Source: Enoplolaimus lenunculus
Taxonomy: Eukaryota > Nematoda > Enoplea > Enoplida > Thoracostomopsidae
Direction of reading: 5' to 3'
NCBI GenBank assembly: GCA_030248215.1
Contig: JASANG010002650.1
Location: 93,851 to 157,850, forward strand
DNA: 64,000 nucleotides
Part shown: positions 38,001-50,000 of the stretch, one piece after another
Position numbering within the stretch: the stretch's first letter is position 1
Layout: every line of letters begins with the position of its first letter
Notes under the pieces: model-generated
Told to the model about the DNA's origin: nothing
The model's database searches: none
The model's input: only the letters and a program-made list of their open reading frames with translations
Made by a program: the position numbers and the translations under genes

Positions 38001-41000
38001 CCCCATGCTTACCGGAAACCTGACTAGAGTTAGTAGATTGCACTAAAACGACTACATGTATGAAATTGTACATTGCACACTGTGTTTGTACAGCACGAGT
38101 GACGTTGAAGCACGCAATAGGGGTTGAAGTCCAAAAAGTAGAAGGGGTTGTAAGGCTCGAACGGCCAGTAACGACCAGGGGGAGTTGTTTCTTATGTCAG
38201 GTCATCCCTAACCGCTCCTGGTATATCCACACGCACACACGCCTGCCGCCGGTTCTTACCCCGTGTCGGGAAATATTAAATGCACCTATACAAAAACAAC
38301 AAGCAGAAAATTGCAAACTAGTGCAGAAACTCAGCTGTAAATGTAAGAAGGGGGATAAGTTTTCAGCTTACCCCTCCCCAAGGCTACCCACAGCGGGTAT
38401 GCTCAAACGCTAACTAGGATATTTTGCGAAAACCCCCTTCCACTCTTGACATCGTTTTAGTAGCCCGCGATTTGTAAATCTTTTCGGTGCGTTTCGAAAC
38501 CTCTAAGACATTTACTATTGCGCCCGGAGAGTAACATGCTGAATGTTGAGTGGGGACCAATTTCAAAAGCACGCAAATCAGAAGCAAATGCAGAAACTCA
38601 CCGTTAAACTTGACAAGAGAGCTTAGCTCAAGACGGAGGAGACGCCGTATGCGTCGTAAGGGGAGGATAGACAAGGTTTTGAGGGTTGTTTTGAATTTTC
38701 AAATTTTCGAATTTTAAGTTAAGCAACGCCTCGCTTCAGCCTAAGGGGGATAGGCAGTTTAGGATTGAGGGGTAGTTGTGCTTTTGGGTTCAGGATATGC
38801 GAAGGGGACATTAGGAATTTATGCTTACGAAGGCTTGATGAGACTTTTAGGAAGGAAGCTGAGTAGAGGGACGGCTTATGATTTTGGGGAGACTGAGTTT
38901 TTAGGAGAGAAAATGATTTGTGGTTCACTCAAATTTCAGGTGCGGAGCTGGCGCTCTTGGGTTCGGCAAGCCGGGTTGGCCGAGTAAGCCGCCCCGGCTG
39001 CCGTTTTAGGTCGGAAACCAGGATCTTGCAAAGATTTTGAATTTCTTGACACTTAAATTTTGCAATTTCTTTTTATTTTCGGGCTTCCTGGGATTCTAAA
39101 TTTAGTACCTGTTGTCTTGGCCTTCCGTTTTGGCCGAGAAAGCCACTCCGAACCTGTACAGTAAATGAACGTCTAAAATTAGCGGGAATGTAGGTTACGA
39201 GTATTGGTCGCGAGTTGGGTTTTTAGGAAACTTTGACTGTCATCTTACAGAATATAGCATGTAAACTGGCATTAGGCAATTTCCCTGCACTGTGCCGACT
39301 AAGAAAATTACCCCAATTATAGCCCGTAATGCGGTAGTCAAAAGTTATAGACATTTTTAAACTTCAAGATTTTGTGCGTGTGCGTCAGGAGGCCCGGCTC
39401 CGAAAAACGCAATTTTCACTTTCCCGGAATCGGATGTTAAAATTAGTACCATTCGACTCAGCTCGCTGAGCTGATCAAGAAAACCACCCCGAACCTTATC
39501 CTGAAACCAATAGTTTGAAAGTTATGGGCCCCTGAAGTTTTCGGGATTTAACGTGTACACGCTTCACGGATCCTGGGTCCAAAAACGCGATTTTCGCTTT
39601 TCCTGGATTGGGTGCTAAAATTGGTATCGTTCGATTCAGCTCGTCGAGCTGGTTAAGAAAACCACCCCTAATCCTGCTCGCAATCCAATACTTAAGGAGT
39701 TATGGTCAATCAAAGATTTCAAAGATTTTGTGTATGTACACTTTTACGGATCGGCTCCTGAAAAACGCGATTTCCACTTTTTCACGATCCACCTTAAATA
39801 TGGGTACCGTTCGATTCCGCGCATCGCGCTGATTAGGAAAACCACCCCAAACAGGCCCGCAAATCCGAACGTAAAAAGTTATGGCCATTTAAAAATTTGA
39901 TAATTTACATGTACACACAAATTACGGATCCGGTCCTGAAAACGCGATTTCAACTTTTTCGAGCTACAAGGTTAAAATCCATATCATTCGATTCGGCCTG
40001 ACGAGTAGAGCAAGAAAACCACCCCAAACATTGCCAGCAAACCCATAGTTGAAAAGTTATGGTCAAACGGAAATTTCAAAATTTAGTGTGCACACGCTTT
40101 ACGGATACGGCTCCGAAAAATGCCATTTCCAATTTTTCGGAGTACAATGTAAAATTTGGTACCATTCGATTCCCCACATTCTGTTGAGCAAGAAAACTAC
40201 CCAGAACAGGGTTCGAAAGCATATTTCAAAAGTTGTGGCCTGTTGAAGTTTCGGCATTTCGCATGCATACGCTTAAGGGGGTTAGACTTAGACGTGCGAT
40301 TATTATTTGTTTTGGTTCTTAGGTCAACCCATAACGCCAGCAAAGGCTCTCGTTAACTTATTTGTTAATGAGGGAAAGGTTCAGCAAAAGCATGTTAGTC
40401 GGTTTAGGTAGCTTAAGCGAAAGCATCTAGGGTTTTGTATTTTCCTGTATCTTTGTGTCGTTAGTATTTGTATGCGATTTTAAGTATATTTGAGCTCATT
40501 TATTTTTGTTTTGTTGATTCAATCTTGTATGATTTCTGTTTTGTGTCACCCCTCATTTTTCTGTCGCGCTTTCATTTTTACAGATGCCGCACACCCTTGC
40601 ATCCCGCTTCTAAGTCTTGCAGTGTAAATTTCTACCTTGTTTGAAGTGCGCGTATACTTGAAGTCAGTAGACTTTAGGAGGTATTAGGGGAAGGCCCTAC
40701 AACAAGAGCTGCACGTGCTGGTTATGGTTTAGGGGGAAATACGGTAACAAATTCTGTCATAACCCATTTCGTCCTTCTACCGTGTCGCTTTCCTGTGCCC
40801 TGACCCTGGATGGGGGTAACCCTGTTAGCCCCCACACAACTCTCCGTTCGTAAATTTATGCGCTAAATTCCTCAGCCAATCACAGGCTTTTAAAAATTTG
40901 ATCCACTGCTCAACTCGCATTGGACAACGAAAACACCGAATTTTCCAGCCAATAAAATCTATGCACAGTGTCTGTTTTAGAGGTGTGCTGATTGGTTAAA

Positions 41001-44000
41001 TTTCGAGGCTCAGCAGTATAAAAGGACGCTGCGCAGGCTGAACATTCAGTTCAGTTTTAAAATTTTCGGTTTTTGCTCGCGTGCTCGAGCCGCGACAGCA
41101 AACCGATCTCTCTGCACACGGAGGCGACTTAGTGTGCACGAGAGTTTCGGGGCGCTGAAGCAAGGGGGGGGGGTTATGCGCGTTCCGCGCAGGGGTAAGA
41201 ATTTTAAGGGGGCCCAGTTAGGATTTTCAGTTTTCACAAAGGGGGTGTGGGTAAAATTTTGGGCTAAAATTTGCCTGACGTTGGCGACAACGCAGGTACG
41301 AAAATTTTTGTATAAACTTTGGGGGGAAAAACTCAAAATCAGAAAACCTGCAGGGAGGCGCCATCTGTGCGACAATTCTAAAGAAAATTAGGCACAACAT
41401 AGATTGACAAAAACATTCGCAGGATTGATTGTCGGTACGGTAGGGAGGCCAATTCAGCCTAATGCTAAGCATTTAGGATATGGAACTAAAAGAGCTGAGG
41501 CCTACCGTCCAGAAAATTTCAATGTACCCTGTGATTTGAGACGATTCTAGCCAGGCCCCAATGATCTAAGCTTGTGGCAAGGCCCGTCCAGTTGACAATC
41601 AAACTGCTGCTGTACAGCCTGTGAAAATTTAAGCTTAAGGCTATTTAGCCGCGCTACACTCGGAAACAGACACGGCATAAGAGAGTAAACCTGTATGAAA
41701 ATTTTCTACAAAAACCTAATAAGTTTAAGTCTCGTGGTCTAATATGAAACTATTTAGGCCCCAGTGCCTTTGCCTAGATCTCGCGGTTTTGCACGTGCAG
41801 CTTTTCAGGAAGGATTTAAAACAATCAGCAGCGGGCCCGACACAACAGCAAGTACAAGGGGAGCAAGGCTTAAGGCGTATACTTTCGCATGTAGACTCGC
41901 CTATCAGTATACGTAGGGATACATGCGGATAAGTAGTTGTGTTTCGGGCTCACTGTCCTAGGATATAACCTATTCTGCCGGGCAACACCAAAGACTCTTA
42001 AGGGCATAGCTATCGGTAAGACGAGCAATTAAGGCCTAGTTAATGCACGAGGCGTAGAGTAAAATAGTTGTGGTGGATTCTCAAATCAACAATTTTTCTT
42101 CTAGCGAATTACTATTTAACATTTTAAGTAGCCAGTAGATTGCTACCAAAATTCACTGCAATCGACGAAAATTTCATCGGCGCAATTTTATCAAATAAGG
42201 TATACACTAAAAAGTGTCTGTGCTGTACATAACTGTACAAACTCATAATAAACCAAAACTTTAACTCGAGTTCAGTCCTGAACCTTGAGCGCTCAGTTGA
42301 TTCCTGGCCTAAGGGCCATGGCTAAAATTTAGATAAAACTTAGAATTAAAAGAGACTCAAACTTTTGCGTGAACGTGAAAAATTCCTGACCATCAGAGTG
42401 TCGACAAATGAATAACAGCCCTGGTTCGAATCAGTGGCAAGTAAATCAATTAAAACCTCAAAGGTTAGGATCGATCCGCCTTTCTGTCAAAACGGTCTAT
42501 GACCAAGTAAAGCAAGACCAGGTTGAACCACCTAATTTCTAGGAATAAGACTAAAGTTTAAGCTATACCCATGACCGAGTGTCATTAAGCCTAATCGTAA
42601 AAAATAGTTGTGAGCACACAGTTGAACTAAAACCCACGGAGAAAAAGCTAATTGTTACTGGTGCGACCCTCTTACTCGCACTCGGGGGTTTGTTAGAGCT
42701 TAGAGCATAGGCAGGCTTAGGCGTACGACGATATCGGGATTTTGTGACTCTCAAAACCTGATATCACGCCGGGGGACCGTCATCCTCTAGGCAAGTAGCT
42801 TACTTTGGCAGATCCACGACCTCGAACACCCGTGAGAGTATCATCTCGGATTCGTCCGCAGGGATACTCGTTGATCGTACCCGTATCAATATAACCCATA
42901 AATTGTTATCCTCCGTTAAATTAAGATTTCAGACCATAGGTTCTTGTTTACTTACGTAAATACTTAACCAAAATTTAAGTGGATACGCAGTTAACTAATG
43001 CGGGGTTCACGTTATAACCGGAGCAACTTGGGACACGTTTTGTTACTATTAGACTATTCGGTAACATTTTGTCTGCATATAGACCCTATACCACATTCAA
43101 AAATTCGTATTTGTCTGCTTTTAGCATGTGTGGTCACCTTTTGTTCTATAATACCATATAATATTCAACGTATTGTCTGCGAATATCATATGATATATTT
43201 TCAAATGTCTGCGTACTTGAGGTAACATACTTAAATTGTCCTGTTGAATATCATATGATACTAGAATATGAAATTTGAAGTTTTGAATTATGAAGCTGTG
43301 GTTTCAAACGATCATGTGTCGGAAACGATTTGCTGGCGAGTATTTGGGATTTAAAGCACATATGTGCCGCTACCGTCTAGCTTTCCATTCATTTATTAGT
43401 ACCCAAAGGTTACACTGTCCTGCTGAATATCATATGATATTCGTTTACATTTTGGAATATCATATGATATTCGCATAAATATCCCACAATATCACGTGAC
43501 ATACCGCCCCTTGTACACATTGATCATTTGAAGCGGTGGCTTCTAAGCTAATGTCATATGACATTCGAGTTTTGTCTGTTGACCCAATATAAGAGCCCGA
43601 ATTTTAACGTTGACGTCGAATCAGCATGGGACAAACCGTGTCCCGCCTGCCCCAGTTATAACGTGAACCCCGCATAAAATTTCAGAAACACATCTGGTTA
43701 AGTAAATACTTAAGTCGCTGCCTAGTTTTTATGTACTACAAATGAGCGATTCAGACATGCTAATTTTGGTCTAGTAATAGTAGACTAATGGTGCCTCTTT
43801 AATCTCTAGCAAAACTTACTTTTTTGTTATAACAATGGCTGACATTTTGCGTTTATTTTTTGCTCAAAATATTAAGAACTTACTTAATTCGACCACTTAA
43901 GTAACCAGTCGTAGTGGGACTACATTTATTGAGCGAAGCTCGAACGCACGTAAGCAATTAAGCTAATATGCAAATTAGCTCTTAGCTAACAATTCAATTA

Positions 44001-47000
44001 TCGGTTTCGGATGTTTGTAAACAATTTATTCAAATTCCTCGTACCCAAAAACTCTTCAGCCACTCTAATAAATTTTGAAATAATTTAAAAAGTCCTATTT
44101 TTGTCCTGTCAATTAAGCTAATATGCAAATTAGTTATTAGCTAACTATTAAATTATCGGTTTTGGAGGTTTGTGAACAATTTATTCAGATTCTTCGCACC
44201 CAAAAACCTTCAGTAAACCCTAATAATTATGGAAATAATTTAAAAAGTCATAGTTTTGTCTTGGCAATTAAGCTAATATGCAAATTAGCTATTAGCTAAC
44301 TATTCAATTATCCGTTTTGGATGTTTGTAAACTATTTATTCAAATTCCTCGCACCAAAAAACCCTTTAGTGCTGAAATTATATTGTTTTTAACCTTAATA
44401 ATTAGCGAAATATTGTAAAAAGTCTTAATTTAGGCTTATAAACTATGCTAATATGCAAATTATCTATTAGCTAACTGCTCAATTATCGGTTTTGGAGGTT
44501 TGTAAACAGTCTACGCAGATTCCTCGCACCCAAAAACCCTTTAATGCTAAAATTAGATTGCTGCTAACTGTAATAATTAGTGAAATATTGTGGAAAGTCC
44601 TAATTTAGGCTTAACTAATTATGCAAATTAGCCTGTAGCTAATAAACCGCTTAAAATTTTAAAACCCTAATGCAAGGTTAACACCCCAGGATAATTGGCT
44701 TTCAAACAGAAAAAGTTTATCAAAATCGGTTCATCCGTTCCTGAGATTCCTTTCGGACGGACAGACGGACGGACGGACATCCACCTTTCGACCCCCAAGT
44801 ACAAAACATAAAACGCTTCGCGAAACTCCGAGCTACGCTCGGAGTTTCGCTTCGCTCAATTACTTATGTATAACTTAAGTAAGTACTTAGCAAGATTTTA
44901 GAAACTTAGCCGACTTAAATTTTTACAACGTTCGGCTGGCATAATGTTACGGTTTAAGTAAAAAGCAATTTGTCTGTGTGCCGATAGCCATCGCTAGATC
45001 CATATTTAATTGAATTCTATCATTTGAGTTTGATGGAGCAGGACAATTTGGATTTGGCCAACTCGCGGTGACCGTGCATTTGACTTTCAGTCAAATAACT
45101 TGTTTCTACTAAGCATACATCACAAAGTTGGCTGCTTGATAATGGAAGGCATATACAGCCGGTTTGAAAGTTCATTATGATATGCATGCTTACTAATCAT
45201 GCATGACAATCTCTTTAGTTCAAGCAACAGGCCATACTTTAAACAGGTTTAGATTTAGGATCGAATTAGTAATATTTCATTAATATTTCAGGCCGATCCG
45301 AGCAAAAAAGTCCGTCTTCAATTTGTACAACGATTTTACATGACTTGCAGTGCACCGAATTCAGTTTGTACGGACTATATTGAAATTGTAAATACGACTA
45401 ATCTCGGCAATTCTGGTATGAGGTAAACTTCAAAGCTGTTTGTTTTGTAACGGTTTTAATGTTGATCAAATTCAGGTAGCATGGAATTCTGAAAATTTTG
45501 GTTAATGGATTTCGCAGCCCATTTAAAGATCAGGGGCTGAACGTTTTTGTGTGGGACTGAAATAGAGCAAGCTTAAACTCTAAACTATGTTTGTTTATGC
45601 TTAGGCTTACGTATAAGTTCATTTTACGCTTAAGCTAGGATCAGGTGTATGCTTGTACTACTGTTACGGCCATGTTCTAAACATTGCTTATGGATTGTGC
45701 AGACTTGATACACATCTGGTATCATCTGTGTTATGCACCTAACGTCAGAAATTATATTTCTCATAAGACAAGTGAACTATTGCAACTCTATACAGCATTA
45801 CCCCAAACAGCTACTGCGTAAACATTTAACTGTCTTTTAACGATTAAATTTTTATCAAATATAATTTGTAATTATTTTTAAGTTTTACAAAATTGTCTTT
45901 TAACGATTAAATTTTTATCAAATATAATTTGTAATTATTTTTAAGTTTTACAAAATTGTCTTTTAACGATTAAATTTTTATCAAATATAATTTGTAATTA
46001 TTTTTAAGTTTTACAAAATTGTCTTTTAACGATTAAATTTTTATCAAATATAATTTGTAATTATTTTTAAGTTTTACAAAATTGTCTTTTAACGATTAAA
46101 TTTTTATCAAATATAATTTGTAATTATTTTTAAGTTTTACAAAATTGTCTTTTAACGATTAAATTTTTATCAAATATAATTTGTAATTATTTTTAAGTTT
46201 TACAAAATTGTCTTTTAACGATTAAATTTTTATCAAATATAATTTGTAATTATTTTTAAGTTTTACAAAATTGTCTTTTAACGATTAAATTTTTATCAAA
46301 TATAATTTGTAATTATTTTTAAGTTTTACAAAAGCGTTTTAGCAGTATCATTTGAAACTTTTGCAGATTTTGTTGCCCTGGGCCACCGAGCTCACCAATA
46401 CATTCACAGGATAACCTGTTGCTGGTAAAGTGGCGATCGTTCGAAAACGGTGGAATGTTTAGAGCCATTGTTTATGCCGGTAAGAAGAAGCGGCCGATGT
46501 ACACAACAGAGCCGTAACAGTAGTATAAGCATCATCGTAAGCCTAAGCCTAGAGTAAGAATAAGCTTATAATTAAGCCTAAGCCTATGCCTAACCAAAAA
46601 TTAATCTAAATCTTAAGCTTACTCTATCGCTCCTAATCTTTACATGGGCCGTTAAAGCTAAAACAAGAAAGGAAAAGAATGGTGTGCTGAAAAATTTTCA
46701 AGAAATCCTAATCTATGAAGTTAAATTTATAGTAGATTCGGATAAACTTAAACTTAAAATATAAGTAAATCAAATGTAGAAATAATGAAAATCAATATCA
46801 TACATGTATATGGCAGTTATGTAGAAGGTCCATACAAGAACACTAGAAAAATATATACAAAAATAAAAATTCAAATTTGTTAATAATTTTTAAACTTAAT
46901 GTTCAATTGACAACACACGTCAAGAGCTGAAGTCACAAGCGCTACCGTTTTAGTGTCCCCTGCTCAAGACTACACTTCATGGTCAGAATGGTCAAATTGT

Positions 47001-50000
47001 TCAGCAGATTGTGGCGGATGCGGCACACAGCTGAGATATCGAACATGTACCGCTGCAGCTTGTGTTGGGTAAGTAAGCGCTTATTATACCTTATAAAAGT
47101 AGTTGAACAAATTGTAATGTAGCTCGGATCGCATCGTTTGCAACATTTTGCAATTTTAACCATTCAAACTGGTGCAGTTGAGTTGAAAACAACCTAACTT
47201 AAGCTCTATTGACACGTGCAAGTTTTTGCAAGAAAAACTTGCACGTGCGAATTCACTATAGTTAATACTGTATAATTTATTTCGTACCTGTGAATGCAGT
47301 TGCAAGTCGCCTGAATTTCTATCACTGCAGTTTGATTGGTCAGTCGGAATGTTCCTCTCATTTTTTATAAAATTGGATTTTAGCGGACCGAGAACGGAAT
47401 CGAGATCATGTAACCCACGTCCATGCCGACTATGTTTCCGACCAAGGTAAACATGAATAACATTTTTTCAAGACTTCTTTTGTTATTTTTTGCTTAATTT
47501 TTGGCCCGTCTACTTTCCAGCATTTTAGATGAATTCATTTTAGAATTAAACACTTCAAAGGGCCGCTTACTTATTCGTAAATATGTTCAAACTGTGCGAA
47601 ATGCTACACTTAATATATGTAAAAATAAAACATAATATGAAGTGTTTAATAAATATCGTAAAGTATACTAAATTGGATAAATGCGGGTCGTAGCCAGGGA
47701 ATGGCCATGGTGTGTTCAGCTTCTCAGCGACAAGGTTTTGTCCCCAACCCTTAGAAAAAAATTAGCTGCACTTGTATGCTTATTATTTCAACCGTAAAAT
47801 AGTTTTGCCTCCTTAACAGGTTGAGCTGGTTGCTGGCCTGGTTAAATATAAATTTAGCCATTCTTATATAGACTAAGGTTTGCGCTATGCTTTTTAAATA
47901 TTTTATCCCCGTCCGTTACCGTCGTCACCGTGCGCCTCTGAATGCAATATTGTACGTGAGTAATTCATGTACGATACTGCACGGTGACACGGATAACAGA
48001 CGGCACTGGGCGAGTGATTGGCGGCGACTGACGACGCCGCACGACAAGTATAACGTAACCCTAAATCTGAACTTTATAGAGACTGCATCAAAGTTTGCTG
48101 CGAAAACTATTGGATGGTCGATGGAACTTGTATGTTTGGCGGTGATATATTTAGATAGAATTTGTCCCATAGTGTGGTAACCTTTCGCCAAAATGCCAAG
48201 TAATACAATTTGGTCATCAATTCAAACGAAAAGACGGCTAGGACGTTGTGCGGGTCATCAACCGTTATAGGAAAACAATCAAATTCGTAACAATTTCTGT
48301 GGTTTTGTAAGAAGCCTGATTGGGCAAAGTCGTTTAGCAATTGATCTTTGAAAAATGCTAAAGAATCGTTTATTTTTGACACAATAAATATAAACTAGTC
48401 AATACAGTTGTGCAACTCTTGTATGCGCTGGAGTATTGGTATAATAAATTTTTAAAAGGATTGTTATTAAGCTAGTCTAAATTTACCTGACCACAGAATT
48501 TGGAAAATTTAGGACATGCTATGCAACGTACTTCCTATGCGCAAATTTCAACTTAAAATGACTTGTAGATATACAGACGCCACGCATACATTTGCTATAA
48601 TAATAATAATAATAATAAATATCCTGTACTGTAAGACTTAAATTATTTCTGAGCTGGAATACTACCCAAAATATGTATGTGGGGCGACTCATACTGTTTA
48701 GCTTGTCCCTTCTTACCAACTGTCGTTATTTTTTGTACCTGTATTTCATATGCTGATGATAATAACCAGAATACTAAAAATAAATAATGTTTAGATTGCC
48801 CAAACTTATTTGGCCTGCCGGTGACAGGCGGTTCAAAATAAGTAGAATTTTGAAATTTAAAAATAAAATATATTATAAAGTTTAAAAAATAATTTATAAT
48901 AATTGCTTCGAAAGCGCTATTTTTTAAAACAGCGTTACATTGGTGCTATATTTGACAACATTTTAGCTATGTAAATGCACGATGCAAGCATTTGATAAAC
49001 AAGTTGCATTACAAAATTGTTAACTAAAAAGCCCTTTCTGAGCGTGATGCATTCTACAAACGTCTCAAAATCCGCGTTATCTCGATGGTCTAATAGCATG
49101 ACAGTTACAAAACGATTAAATATTGAGACAAGGTTCTCGAACATATAACAGCACATTTTACAGTTATTAAGGGTGAAAATTCTACAAGTACCCCATATTT
49201 TGATTGAATATTCACATTTAGACCGGTCGTTGGTTTAATTTTAACAAAAAATTGAAAAAGTAGTACCTATCAAGACTTGCATATTGTCTAGCTGCAGTTT
49301 AAATCGGCATCATAAACTTTAAAGTTAAGCATTCATAACCATATAATGATGTTTAACAGAAAACACTAATTTCCCGATATTCGAATGAATGTTTTCACAG
49401 AGGGCACGCAAAACCTGCTGCACTTCAAAACATCCTCCGCACAGTAACCCAAAGTTGTTCGCCGATGTCTCAGTCTAAGGAAACAATAAAGGTGGGTTGT
49501 TTTTGATCAAAGTCCCGACTCAATTGTCACCAATTTTAGCATCAAGCCGACGTCATTTGTCAAATCTTGCTCATAAGACTTTATTGTTTAATGTTTATTA
49601 TATTCAACCTTGTCACTACTGGTTATGGGATCTGCCTGCAGTCGTGTTGTATTTTTGGCAAAACATTCATAGCAGATGAAGACAATATTTTGAAGTCTCT
49701 ATTTTAATATTCTGAACCGTGAGAAAGCAGATCGGTTACTGATGCTAAGAAATGGTGAAATGTGCTGGATTACGTAACCTATACGGAGAATCGGTAGCCA
49801 CTGTAACCTATGGAAACGGGGACTTCGGTTGAGGAATCACGTTTCTTATCAGAGGTGGTACTACCTCCCCCACCTCCACTGTTACAGGCGGGCTTAGCTT
49901 GGGCGGAGATGGTTCTAGAACCGCCCTCTACGGAGACACCTTTGGTAGAGTTTCGTCCAGTCTTATGCCTGGAGAAAGGACAATGGATCGTCAACGTAAT

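Larger units (their letters stand above)
27289..45291. other. 18-kb astacin intron splitting the CUB domain
   Basis: GTAAGT at 27289 joins to TAATATTTCAG ending at 45291, both phase 0. I find no missed astacin exon inside: the CUB sequence is continuous across the join. 27289-28588 holds nothing recognisable beyond a decayed TTAGGC-type patch near 28480-28580. The bulk is transposon sequence, described separately. Confidence 0.85.

Noticed and set aside
41279-41295. Primer-binding-site-like TTGGCGACAACGCAGG
   Set aside because: Suggestive only; no matching LTR partner or polymerase follows, so I did not call a second LTR element.
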